Assembly (NCBI GenBank): GCA_036023115.1
Contig: JAYKKT010000090.1
Coordinates: forward strand, 31,661,001-31,725,000
DNA from: Brasenia schreberi
Lineage: Eukaryota; Streptophyta; Magnoliopsida; Nymphaeales; Cabombaceae
Direction of reading: 5' to 3'
DNA length: 64,000 nt
Position 1 is the first letter of the stretch. Each line of letters begins with the position of its first letter. Below, piece after piece: positions 1-12,700 of this stretch. A program made the position numbers and the translations under genes. Below the pieces are notes generated by a model. That model had not been told where the DNA came from, did not search any database, and saw only the letters and a program-made list of their open reading frames with translations.

Positions 1-455
1 AACAATTAGGCCTGTAATGTTTTATGGTTATGAGTGTTGGGCAGTTAATCATCAACATGTACAAAAGATGTCTGTGATAGAAATGAAGATGTTGAGATGG
101 ATGAGTGGTCATACAAGAAAAGACCGTATACATAATGAGGTTATTATAAACAAATTAGGAGTGGTACCAATAGAGGATAAAATGAGAGAATATCATTTAA
201 GATGGTTTGGACATATAGAAAGAAGATCAAAAGAAGAACATGTAAGAAGGTATGAAAAACTAAATTTGGAAAGTATTAAAAGAGCTAGAGGACGACCACA
301 AAAGTGTTGGAAAGAAACAATAAAGAATGATCTAGCTTATTGTGAGTTAACTGCTAACATGGCACATGATAGGAATGTGTCAAAACAAAGAATTCATGTA
401 GCCGACCCCATCTAGTATGGGAAATGGCTTAGTTGTTGTTGTTGTAGTTGTTGTA
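1..455 (+). mobile_element. 3' end of an RTE-type LINE
   Basis: An open frame at 17-415 encodes the C-terminal end of a plant RTE-type LINE polyprotein ([18 protein letters not shown], then [18 protein letters not shown]). The frame closes about 35 bases before a (TTG)n tail at roughly 431-455, so the 3' UTR is very short. The element continues beyond the left edge. The same sequence recurs at 17221, 21794, 23405, 27681 and elsewhere in the window, which confirms that it is a repeat family and not a host gene. It lies in what should be a NEMF intron. Confidence 0.9.
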
Positions 456-1368
456 TTCATAAATATACTCGTATACTATAGATCCAATATATATTTGTTT
501 ATAGCATATATTAAATATTCTAATATAACAGAGTATAATACTATATAATATAGTGTATTATATACTATATTAAGTATAGTATAGTATATAATGTATATAA
601 GGTACATAATATTAAATTAAATTGTATATGAAAATATTTTTAAAACTTATGAGGAGCAGCAGAGGGCAGGGCGGAATTAAAAGAGATGCTTGAAATGCAG
701 GACAGGGTAAGTGGGGTAAAAAGCTGCCGCATCCTGCCCCATTGCCATCTGGGCCTGTTGGCCATGACCAACACAGTGTGGTCACTTAACTAGATAATAG
801 GATAAATAAAGTAGCTTATATTTTCAACTTAGCCTTTTTGTTTTTACATGTATCCGCAAACATCCACTCAAGAAGGCAGTAACATAACCAATTACAGTTG
901 ATGCGCACAGAAATTAGCAGATGGAGTTCTATGCGTGCAACATATTCTTGGTAGACTTATGTCACCGCAATTCTTCAATTTACCATTCAGGCAAAACATC
1001 ATAGTACATACTTTACATCCCTACGATAAACTAAGATTTCAACTTTCAAACTTGACAGCTTTATGCTAAACAGTAAAGCACCCAGGTGTATCTATCCTAT
1101 TTTTCACTAGTTATACTTCAAACAATAATCTCCAGAAAATCCTAAAAAAGCTTTGTTTTTATGAAGGATATCAAGAAACTCTATGAAAGAAGTGAAAACT
1201 CAAAAGAAGTGATGCACAAACACATCAATTTCAAATCCACCCCCTCAAATGGAAAATCCAAGACAGGCTTAGAGTGAAATCATAGTCAGATGCAGGTTGA
1301 AGTTTGCATAAACCACTGAGTTGCAACCAGGCTCCTCCAAGAGGAATAACACAAAGAGCCCCCCCGAC
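456..1368. other. intronic sequence of the NEMF gene, no exon found
   Basis: This should be part of NEMF intron 4, left of the last exon I can identify. The next expected NFACT-N exon (continuing after LLRSHR) is not visible here. Positions 521-600 are almost pure A/T with short palindromes built from TATAGTATA-like words. I see nothing else I can name. Confidence 0.5.
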
Positions 1369-4300
1369 CTGTGTGATCTAAGAAGTGTCATGACAATATA
1401 ATCAGAATCTGTCAACAGTATATTTCCTTGTGCATATAGCTCCAAAATCACAAAGTTTGCATTAGCGCCCAGCCCAAACTGGAACAGTATAACCTGCAAA
1501 ACAAAGAGCTCAGAATTTCTTTTTCTTTGTTGGTGTGGGGGAGACAGCATGAAAACCCAGCAATTCATAGTTATACGTGAACCAATTATATGAATATCGT
1601 GTAAAAATTCCTGAGTTAACTAGAGGCCATACACGATCATATCCAAGTTGCCGCACATCCTCCAGCTTTCATGCACGTATGTGCTTGCGCAACTTCAGTG
1701 TAAAACCAGAAGGAGTTGTGTTCTTATCCCTGGAGTAGAAGTCAAGTATAACTATTAATAGTTCTCATGAAAGCTCTAGATATTATCAAATACAAGCATA
1801 TAAGTATAAAGAAAAAAGGACAGCATTTATTACCATACCTAACATATGCAGTTGTATGCAATCTCACACCGCTTTCCATTAACAACAGAACCTTTTCACT
1901 TTCTCCAGATTCTGTAACTCCACTACTCTTCATAAGCTTGAACATATATGTCTGAAATTCATTTTTCATCACATAATCAGGTCAAGAGAAGCAAGATTTT
2001 ATACTTTTGACCATTTGTATGTAGAAACTAAAAGCATGTATTGACTAAAGGAAGGAAGATTTGAAGGTTACTGCTCCCTGCATCTCAAGACTACACTCAA
2101 AGATTAACTTTTCAATGATAAAATAAGTTCAATTAAGCACAGAACTTTAGGTCTACTTCAGATAATCTAGAAACACGTAAGGGCTTTCTCCTAAGCTATG
2201 ATGCACGGGTATGCCTGCAAGGGCTGTGTACCAGTGTCGGTACATTGGGTACGTACCGATACAACAAAATATGTATCAGTACATATAGGCATGTATTGGT
2301 ATGCATACCCTCTATTCAAGTAACCGTATCGGATATGTATTCGACCCATATGGATATGGGTTGGCCTTATCCAAATAACAAAATTTCAGAATGTTAAGAA
2401 CCGTAAGCGTCAACCCTAGCCCCTAATACTGACCCTCTTTCTCTATGGCCTCTGCTCTGGGTCTCACATTCTCATCACAAGTGGACGGCGGTGAGATCAT
2501 CGGCGGCCTGGCGGGCGATGGATGGCAGCGGAATTGCGACTGGTTGGATTCATTTTCATCAAGCATAGGTCATCCGTACTCAGGTCATGGTTTTGCAGAC
2601 CAAGACATTTGTGTTTGATCATGAGTTCATGACCAATATCTTCTACTTGCTTCTGTTTAGTCATGTCTATGTGTGTGTGTGCATTCACTAGTTGTTTTGA
2701 TCATACCAAATGTTTGTTAGATTATGACTATTGAGTTCCAGGGTTTCTTTGTCTTTATGTTGGATATTTTCTCTTAGATTTTCCTTTTGAATGTGTTCCT
2801 TCCCTAATAAATTTAGTTGTTGTTGTTGTACTAGTCAAGCATGAGCTTGAACTCGATTAGTATGCATACAAGGCACCAGTGATCTGCATCCTCTGTTTTT
2901 ACAGATATGAAAGTGAAGGAATACTGAGATCGAGACTGTTACAGTTTGAAATATTATATTTAGAACTTGAATTTTTCATATGAAAGTTATATGTATAAAG
3001 TTGAAAATTTTATTAATGAAACTTGTTTTCATATGCTATACCTTTTAGTTGGTATTTATTTGTGTAAATTTATCTTTTTATTATATTTTTTAATAATGAT
3101 GTATCCGTACCTTAGTTTTTCTAAAATATGCATACCCCGGATCCGTACATTACATACTGGGTACTGTACCCGCATCCATGCAACATAGCTCCTAAGTTTG
3201 TATTTTCACATTTTTCCCATTGCAGTGATTGCATGAGAGTATTTATCTTTGGATAATCTAAACATGCAATCAAGATACAATTAACCTCAGTATGAGTAGC
3301 ATAATGAGAATCTTCATGTAAATGATTACCATAAAAGAGAACAACCCTGAACACATAAGTAATAAAAGAGTTGTTAAATGAGAAAATACAAATGAAGTAT
3401 AGGTAAGGTAACTACACAATTTTACTATTAACAAGCATATATCCTTTCCATCTAAAAGAAACATGGACCACAAAGGCATGCTACAGATTTTGATACAGCA
3501 ACCCCGTCTTGCGAGAGGAAGAATAAATGTGTTATCTGACGTCAAGTTGTGCTTGCAATGGTGCATCGATCCATCAACCCTTTTTAGGATCCCTATACAG
3601 GAGTGGTCTCCATTCCAACTTTAGAGATTCTTGGTTGGTGTAGCATCTTTCGGTTTCCTCCATCTATCCAACCTATTGACATGAGATTCATTCCACTTTC
3701 CATGTGGTTTTCCTACATCATGTCTCCCGACATTTTTTTTTTCGCTTCACTAGCATGCGTACAACCGGGCATCGTTGTGAAACTAGAACGCCTGCATTCG
3801 TATGAAAAACTACATGCCGTCTGCAAATAGGATACACAACTGTTTGAAGTTCAAACATCCTCACGAACGATTTTTCTCCAGAAAATCTTGGAAGCAGGTG
3901 GAAAAAGAACAACTCTACGAGGTGACCAGATCATTAAATTTGAGCGTGCATTGATACTACCCATTGTGCGCTTACATAGAGCAATAAACGAAACATCGAC
4001 CAACATGGCTTGCGTTACTCGTACGCAAATGTCACCTTAAATTTTAGATAGTAATCATCAGAAAACTGACGAATGCAATCCAAACGACAATGCAAGGACA
4101 ACTTACACCCCTTTCAGAAAAGGACAACTGACAGAGACACAGCAAAGCAAAACACGATGAAATCATTGTCGAATTCATTCAACAGCAAGATGTTTTATGT
4201 AATTAACTCCTTCAAGCACCGTATGTTATTTCGAACAATTCATCCGTATCAAATCACTTAGTGAATAGGTCAGCGTCAACTAAAGCACCGTCCGTTTAAT

Positions 4301-4576
4301 CCGCCATATTCACCAAACATCAGGGATCTTTAATCCTTATGTTAGCAAAGGAACAACTGCAATCTCTAATGTAAAAGGATTGTTCAAATGAATTTCATCG
4401 ACCAGAAAGTATAAAACCGGGGAGGCGTACCTAGGGTTCTGATGGAACGAGATTCGGGAGGAGAAACGAACCTTGGGGGTGAGATCGTAGACGTTAGCGC
4501 ACCGCATGCCAATGAGACGGCGGAGACACTTCACCTCCGCCGCCACATCGGCGGTGTTCATCCGAACCTTCACCAT
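1369..4576 (-). pseudogene. NEMF: NEMF/Rqc2 homologue (NFACT domain), 5' part, with a premature stop
   Basis: NEMF binds 60S subunits holding stalled nascent chains, recruits the Listerin E3 ligase and adds C-terminal tails (family knowledge). Four coding exons are visible: 4472-4576, 1839-1951, 1633-1729 and 1369-1493. All have GT/AG borders and compatible phases. They encode the start of the NFACT-N domain: MVKVRMNTADVAAEV, then TYMFKLMKSSGVTESGESEK, then LEDVRQLGYDR, then FQFGLGANANFVILELYAQG. The ATG at 4576 starts the conserved MVKVRM. Exon 3 has TGA at 1671-1669 (codon 93) where the family has Arg, in HIRA*KLEDV. The change fits CGA to TGA. Everything else is well conserved, so the lesion is recent or is a sequence error. 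The remaining C-terminal exons lie off the left edge. Intron 1 (1952-4471) holds a hAT derivative. Confidence 0.9.
2196..3188 (+). mobile_element. 993-bp non-autonomous hAT element in NEMF intron 1
   Basis: It is flanked by a perfect 8-bp duplication, CTCCTAAG (2188-2195 and 3189-3196). The termini are inverted: CTATGATGCACGGGTA on the left and, read on the minus strand, CTATGTTGCATGGATG on the right. Both ends are rich in GTACC/GGTAC palindromes. The right half resembles the right end of the 4.5-kb hAT at 53996-58492: both share the GAGACTGTT...GTTTGAAA segment and the terminal CCATGCAACATAG. I see no transposase, so this is an internally deleted copy that needs transposase supplied by another element. 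Confidence 0.88.
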
Positions 4577-4765
4577 CCCGTCCCGCTGTTTCCGACGAAC
4601 TAGGGTTCCCCAACGAAGCGACAAGCAACCTGAAACGCGACTCCACGGACAGAACCAAACAGTACCTCTATGCTTATTGTTTTCCTTCGTCTGTAAGGTC
4701 TAGAAGTCGTTTTTTCGGCGGCCGACGCTTACCTGAAACCCTAACTTCCACTTATAGAGAAGCGG
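4577..4765 (-). promoter_or_regulatory. NEMF 5' UTR with probable leader intron and telo-box
   Basis: Upstream of the NEMF start, the minus strand reads TTTCAG/GTAAGC at 4732 and GTTTCAG/GTTGC at 4630. This suggests a 103-nt leader intron at 4630-4732. Just upstream, AAACCCTAA (4736-4744) is a telo-box, a motif common near the start of plant translation-related genes. A TATA-like CTATAAG (minus strand) lies around 4752-4758. The splice sites and motif are visible in the sequence, but their use is inferred. Confidence 0.45.
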
Positions 4766-7700
4766 CGGGATGGAGACCAACTGGCGACGGAACGCCGGGG
4801 AAATTTTGCGCGCAGACCTTCTCTTCTCTCTCCCGTAGCTAAACGGATGACAAAAGCTGACGGAATTTATTTCTAGGTATTAAAAAAGAAATGCATCCAC
4901 GTAAAGACAATGACAATTTACAAAGTAAATCCTCTCTTCCTTTAATAAATTGCCATTGCCATTGCCATTCATACACCCTCATTTTACTACACGAATACCC
5001 GTCCTACTGTACATCCCCTTCCCTCTTTTTTTTTCCTCACCGGATTTTCCTCCCCTCGACAATTGGTATACATGTCATCCGCTTTTCTTTCCTACCAACG
5101 ATCTTTCATAATTTTCTTCTCTGGTACTTCCTTTTAATCTCGTTCTTCCTCTTTAATGATCAGCTCTAAATCCCACCCTCTTTCGAACTTCTTTTCTTTA
5201 ATCTCACACAAAATTAATAGAAAATAGAGTTTGAGAGAATCAATCACAACAAACATTTCAAGCAAAAAAATAGATAACTGAATAAGACACATTTTATTTG
5301 AAGAACAAACATTACCACAACGTGCAACTATCTGAAGAGCAACATAAAATGGATGGATCCTTATCTAGAAAATGATGCAATTAAACCACATTATCTTTCA
5401 TAATCAATTGATAAAAAATGTGCTTAAAATGCCTTAATATTTAAAAGATATATGTGCTTTGAGCGTGTCGATATTTGAAGTGTGATGCATGATAAGCATA
5501 TCTTATTTTCGAGGAGCTAATGTACGAAAGAAAAAACTGAAAAAAGAGAGAAATATGAATGAGAGTAATTCTAGAAAAGGAGAAAAAACAAAGGTGTATG
5601 AATGGTAATGCTCCTTCCCTTTTGATTTAAACAATCTCATGCATTTCATTTTTGTCCTCCACAAATGTCTTCTTACTACACAACCATGGCTCGAGAGCTA
5701 TTTTCTAAAGTCCGTGAAAGATTTTTGTTTTCCTAATATCGGATTATATAATTTTCACTAATGGACTTTACCTCCATTGGATGCTTTCTAGACGAGCTTT
5801 GACACCCCGGGTCAGCATGTTCGAGTTTGGGTAATGGGGACTTGTTGAAAATATAAATTTATCGGGATATGTATGTCCTGTAAAATACATTTAGTAAAAG
5901 TTTTGCAGCATCTACTGGTTATACAAGTTGTATCAAGAATATACACATCGTATGCAAAAAATCAGCTAGAGGAGCAAAATTGACTGATCAATGTGTTCAT
6001 GCGCGCGAGTTGGATAAGAAATCATAGAGAGCCATCCACTGAGGAGAACCCTGGGATCAAGGTTGTGACGATCATAAGCACGTCCTGTCCAGAGTCACCG
6101 ATTTTTTTATTCCCTCTAAAAAAGATATGGATTATGTGTATGTAATAACTGATCCCTGATCCATTCAATCAAGCTTGTATCCCAGTTTCCTTTGATTTCA
6201 GTTCTTTTACAGTTGTGCTTTACTTTCAGTCCTTTACCAAGTACTTCTAGTAGATCCGTGCCTCCCTCCCTTGTTGTCCGAATTGAATCTCGACTTGCTC
6301 ATTGTTGGTCGACAAGTACCTGAGATACCGTCTATTAGCCATTATTTGAGAAATGTCACCCTTTTTGGATTCATTCCAGGCTTCAAGTTGTTGCTGCTCA
6401 GACTTCAGCTACTTTGTGCAACATGGCAACGCCCTTTACCATCCACGCAATGGAATGCAGAGCCAGTGTGAAAACCATCCCTAGTTGAGTTTAAACACTT
6501 AGGCTCATCGTGATCACAGCATAGGCGAGGGAGAAACATACGCCTCCCAAATTTGGAAAAGAATAAACCTGAGTAAAGCAGATCAATTTTTGGGAGATGT
6601 GTTTGCAACAAATACTCCCATTTAAATTTGATAACTCGTGTCTTGAGAACGCCATTACTAACGATATGATCAACTTTGACAATATCATATGATATTTCGA
6701 CTCCCCTTGAGTGAGTTCACTAACATATCCTAATTACCAATTAAAAGCCAAGGCAAGCTTGTACCATGAGCTCCTAAGTAGGCCCATCCAAGATTACCAA
6801 AATTGGCAAGACTTGAAAATAGTTAAGATCTTGGAGGAAGCCCCATAAATTATTTTAACTCAAAAAGGAAACACTACATTAGCACTATGAACATCAAGCA
6901 CCTGACAGATTTAACGACTTGGGCATCTCCACTGTCCAGTGCTTGTACACCACCAACTTCGTCATAACAAATAGATTACTATTGGAACCCTCGGAGCTTC
7001 AAGTTCTCTCCTCGAGAACTAGCACTTGCCCATACAAATGACACCGACGCCTTTAGATTACTGCTATTAACCCTTTGGCATAACCTCTTTCCAGTCAAAG
7101 ATGTTCGACATCAATGGTACCAAGTTTTAAACTTCTTCCTGCTAGTTGGCTTGGCAGTTGTACCCGACGATTTGGATACTCAACTGAGAGAGATCAACCT
7201 CGGCCATGAGTCGAAGGGCCTCTTCCTTATCGTTGAACCCGGTCCAATATGCTCTTCTTATGGAGCACGGATTTGATATATTTGGATCCAACGACATGTA
7301 CTCCTCTGCATCATTCTAGGCCCATCGATGACTGCAAATTTGGCTCACAGCAACTGCCCAAACGAGGACAGCTACTGTATAAACATTAACTACTTTCCTG
7401 GAGGTCAATAGCCACAGGAGTCAAGTTTCGGCTGGAGAAACCAATCCATGACGATCAGCTTCAATGACCACGTCATCATCAAAACCATAAAGAAATAGTA
7501 TCATATCTATGCATTTAAATCCTCTCTCTCTCTCTCATGCACGCACAGAACGCAAAGTGCACACGCATCAAACAATGACTTTTCTAAAGGAGAGCCAGAA
7601 GCAAGATTCCCTAGCGTTAAATTATTATATTAATTGAAAAACAGAGGCAAAGAAGCCAATATTCTACAGTATGTCCGATGGGTAGCATCAGAAAGCCACA

Positions 7701-7982
7701 CTTTACATATCCAAGCATGCCTCTGAAATATATACAGGGATGCCATCTCTGCTTCCAGCCTATGTACATCAGAAAAAAACAAAAAAAGAATACCTTCGCT
7801 CACTCACCTTTAACGGCTCACGCAGATGAGCAATGGTACCGAGGCCACCGTATTGCATACAGCAAGCGATGTTCATCCATATTGCCCGAGTGTCAAAGCA
7901 CTGCTGCAGTCAACACTGGCCAGCAAAAGATCTGGAATGCAGAATTAGGCTAAGCGATATCTGTCAATGACTTGCCATATGA
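4766..7982. other. intergenic region between UPL6 and NEMF
   Basis: This holds the NEMF upstream region and the UPL6 3' UTR and terminator, with no recognisable intact gene. A 57-codon open frame on the minus strand (7142-7314) looks protein-like (for example RRAYWTGFNDKEEALRLMAE), but I do not recognise it and it has no intact surroundings. A short CT repeat lies at about 7521-7537. The 4860-5800 part is plain AT-rich sequence. Confidence 0.5.
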
Positions 7983-8376
7983 TCAACTTAAATCAAATCC
8001 AGCATCCGCACTGATTGCATAGATCAATTTCATTTCCATTTTCTCCTTGCTGAGACAAAATCAAGCGCACTGAGTGACCAATAAGAGACCAGCAGAAGGA
8101 TGATCTACGACATGCCATGACATTTACCTTTTATAAGGAGGAAGCTTCAAAAGATTCATACAAGTTGCAGCCGTTGGTAAACGGTCAAGGGTGTCTTCAG
8201 ATGCATCTTCCGGAGCAGCCCTACAGGTTGTCACCAGTCGTGAATAACATGAAATCAAGAGTTTCCGGTTCTATTATGAGGGATAGATGCGACATGAAGG
8301 GCACCTTTGTATACAAAATCTTGGTTCCAAGAACTTGAATCCAAGAAGGGGTCCACGAGAACATCCAGTAACAAAC
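7983..8376 (-). CDS. UPL6: UPL6 exons T-V (HECT C-lobe with catalytic Cys)
   Basis: The exons are 8305-8376, 8128-8220 and 7983-8049. They encode [20 protein letters not shown]; then [20 protein letters not shown] followed by [10 protein letters not shown]; then [20 protein letters not shown] followed by S and TGA. The thioester Cys is at 8162-8160. The C-terminus ends at the usual HECT position after DAGFDLS. The 5.1-kb intron upstream of exon T contains the Copia remnants. Confidence 0.95.
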
Positions 8377-9734
8377 CTGGGATATCAAAAGCACACCGTG
8401 CAAGTATTTCCAGGTTAGTCTTGGCTATAAGTGCAAAGGTCTGAGCATTATTAGCATAAAACATGACATGAACCAATTTCATTAGCATTATATCACCAGA
8501 AAGCATTTTGGTTTTCCCCAGAAAGCTCTGCAAAAGTTGAAAGATTGAAGTGTACAATCATTCTTGGTAAGTCGTACAAAGAATGAGGTTTGCCAAGCAA
8601 CTTCAACAGAAAATCCCAGCCATCAATAACTGACAACTTTAACTCATAGCCACATGTACGTATAAACAACATGAAAGAAATCAGCAACCTATTGCACAGG
8701 GACCTTACGTTTTCCCCGTGAAGTCCCCAAGGTTGAAGACCTCGTGTGCAGTGCAGAAAAACTATTCCTAACAAGTTAACCTAGAAAATGGCACTAAGTG
8801 GGATATTTAACAAAAAAAGTATGAAAGGTTTCAGCCCAGCAATATGTACCATAAAATGGAAGAATTAATTTCATAAGATCTTTCATAGGAACTTATAAGT
8901 TCAATTTGGGTTCAAAGAGCTAACAAATGTAGCAAATTTAAGAGCATACAACGATCTCAGTATCTACTGGCACATTTAAAGGAACATGGGTAAAGAGAGT
9001 CTAAAAACTTATGTCAAGTCTTGTAGGCCACACCATCTATCTACAGAAGTATTGAAAATATTGAGAAAAACATACACCAAGTGGCCTAAACAAATTGTTA
9101 AATGTTATATATGTTGTATGACACGCAATTTCACATTGAAACTTTTTTCCGAGACAATATGGTACATGGCCAGTAACCCTTGGCATGCCTAGCTCATCTC
9201 TTCACTTAGCTGAATTCAAACACTTCGCATAAACTTTCAACCAACTCCAATGCATCTTGGGCCAGGTCCCCAACCTAGCCATATCGTCCTCAACTAGGCC
9301 ATTAACTATGGCATTTCAATTAAAAAATAAAAGGAAAACTATGACCTTGAATCCCATTGAAACCGCCATTAAAGTCTTTCTTAACTTGGAACATCTCAAA
9401 GGGTTGCCTGCACTTGACAAAATTCTGAACATCCTAAGTCGCTTGTATAGAACCAACATATACTAGGCCATCATGCCCTTAAGGACACCAAGCTATGCCC
9501 CAAGGCATGCAGTAGAGTGATGCGTGCCCAGTCTGAAGTATTGCAAGCTTCTACCCAATGAGGTGTAAGGCCCCCAATTGCTGTTAAAATGTAGTAGGGC
9601 CCAGCAGGTCCATCTAGGACCTTTGGGGACTGGGCCTCAAGGGCCAGTCCCCCTCTTCCCAACAGCTACAATAACTAGCCATTCGGATAACGGCTGGTTG
9701 CTGTAGCAAATAGGGCCCAACACCTTTGCCATTG

Positions 9735-9781
<47 letters not shown>

Positions 9782-12700
9782 GTAAAAACCTCCATAAATA
9801 GAGGAGATATGTTAGTAAGTAAAATTAGAGCTTTCTATGCTCCCTTGACTTTTTGGTTGATATTAGGTTTGGCTTATACATTGTTTGGTGGTTCCTTTGG
9901 CGATTAGGCTTGTTGAGGATCCTTCGGGATTGTTTATGTTTGAGTTTGAAGATTACTTTGGCAAGATATTGGTGATATTTTAACATGAAATAAGAGTCAA
10001 AAGAGTTCAATTAAAGCTGCATTGGGATTTGTGCCGATCCTCAAAATTTGAGAATAGTTTAAATCAAGGTAGTCCTCACCTTTTCTATTATTGTTGAGAA
10101 GAATGGAAGAGAAAAGTGAAAGTTTTCGTTGTTTGTTGATGCCCAACTCTTATCCAAGTTGGGTGAACAAGTATTTTATTTTTATTTATAAATACTATTG
10201 AGATTATATTGATGGTACAATCAAAGAACCCAAATGGATAGAGGAATGATGTGATGGTAATGATTTTCTCAAATTACAAGAAAAATATAAACAAAAATTG
10301 AAAAAACGAGAGAAGTAAAATGCCAAAATCACTTGTATTATTGGCTAAAATGTGGATGAGAAGCTTTGTAGCCGAATTAGTATGTTTGAAAATGCTTTTG
10401 AAACTTGAGAATATCTTAAAAAAACTCATTCTTAAGCCGATTTTGTCTTTCAAATAAATTTGCAAGAAAAAATGACAATGCTCAAACAAGGTTCCATGAG
10501 CATTAGGGATTATCATGAGTTTTCCGACCTTTGGAACCAACTTAGGAGCTTTGACAAATTCGAAAAACTTCAATGCATGAATGAGTTTCAAGAGTATTTT
10601 GATAATCAATATTTTTTCTTGTTTATAAGGGGATTAAGAGATAAGTTTGAAAACATTATATCAAACTTGATTCATAGAAAACCAAGACCCAAAGGCTATG
10701 AGATTTTAGTTGATTTAGTTATGTAGAAAACTAGATTAGAGAACATTACAGATAAAAAAGAAGCGATTCTTGCTACATCTATACCCAAAAACTATTTGAG
10801 AACCTGCAAACCTCTACATTTAAAAGCTAGTAAAGGCAATGGGTAAATCAAGAATAATGTGGTGCATTAGCCCAACAAGAGCACAATTTACCTATGACTT
10901 TGTGTCCTTTATTATTAAGGAGATTCCCCCATGTTGTTGCCATTGATCATAAGGAGGAAGTGTTACCATCGAAGAAGACTTATTTAGAAATCCTCAAGGA
11001 AAATGCAAGCATCTCCGGGTCGACACTATCATCTTCTTCTAAAGGTCAAGGTGAGCATTGGTTTTTAGATCCAGGTGCTTCTTCTAATGTTCTTCCCTTA
11101 ATTCCCAATGAGACAGAAGATATTGCAAGTGCGATGGAAGAAAAAATAGTTGAACCAAAACAAACAGTAGTATACAAGAGAGGATAAAGGAATATTATTT
11201 GCAACCACGAGGATACTGAAGAAACTACAACAATCAAAGATATTTCCCTTGATTCAGATCCATAATCAACAGTAGAAACAAACTTGAAAATTCTAATTGT
11301 CATTCGTAAAGGTAAACGTTCATGCGCACGATACCCTATATCTAATTGTGTTTCCTATCTCAATACTTTAGAAAACTATCAAACCATTATTGTGAATGCT
11401 GAAAAATATAAGATTCCTACAAGTTTTGAAGAAGATAACAAGTGCCCTTTATGGAGAGCTGCAAGAGAAGCAGAGTTAAATGCCCTTGCAACAATCACTA
11501 GACTTCCTTCGAAATAAATATGGTGGGTTGCAAGTGGGTATTCACTATCAAATATAAGGCAGACAATACTATTGAAAGGTATAAGGCAAGACTTGTTGCC
11601 AAGGGTTATAGTCAATCGTATGGGATTGACTACAATGAAACATTCACACATGTAGCAAAGCTTACTTCCATAAGAATAATTCTACGCATGACAATAAATT
11701 AGGGATGTGATCTATGACAGCTAGATGTAAAAAATGCATTCCTACAAGGAGACCGGAATGAAGAAGTATTTATGGAACTTTGGAATAAATATTAAGGCAT
11801 AGGAAGGTAAAGTATGCGAAGTGAATAAAGATATCTTGGGATATCAAAGAAGCATAAACGACCATACTTTATTCTTCAAGAAAGGTACAAAATTATCTAT
11901 TCTTGCAGTATATGTAGATGATATCATTGTAACAGGTAATGACATTGAAGAAATATCAAAATTGAAAGAGAACCTTAACAAATTATTTGACTTTCAAAGA
12001 CTTGGGCAAACTCTACTACTTTTTAGGAATCGAAGTATTATACTCCAACCAAGATATCTTCCTAACTCAGAGAAAATATACTGTGGATCTACTATAAGAA
12101 ACAAATATGCTTCATTGTAAACAAAGTGACACTCTTATAGAAGTGAATCAAAAATTATTCATTGGAGATAGTGAAGATTCAGAGATATTCGTAAATACCA
12201 GAAATTAGTTGAGAAACTCATCTACTTGACTATTACTCGTCTAGATATCACTTATGTTATGGGCATTATGAGTAGATTTATGCATTCACCAACCAAGAAC
12301 CATATGAAAATTATATCGAATTCTCAGGTACCTTAAATCGACACCTGGAATAGGTCTCTTCTATTCAAAATCATGCAAATTCAGTATTGAACTTTATTCT
12401 GATGCAGACTGGGCCAAATCTACTACGGGTTACGTGATAATACTTGGTAGTAATCTTATATCTTAGAAGAATAAAAAACAAACTTTAGTTGCCACATCTA
12501 CTGTAGAAGCAAAATACAAAGTTGTAGCTCATGCTATGTGTGAAGGAGAGTGGGTATGTTCATTGATATATGAGATGGGATTTAATTCTATAGATCTTAT
12601 ACCATTATATTGTGACAACAGTGCAACAATTCATATAATTTCCAATCCAGTATATCACGAAAGAACCAAACATATAGAGATAGATTATCACTTCATAAGA

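Noticed and set aside
1669..1671. TGA read as selenocysteine
   Set aside because: Land plants lack the selenocysteine system and the family has Arg here, so it is a nonsense change.
2810..2836. TTGTTGTTGTTG as another RTE insertion inside the short hAT
   Set aside because: It lacks the conserved GACCCCATCTAG motif upstream, so only a simple repeat can be claimed.
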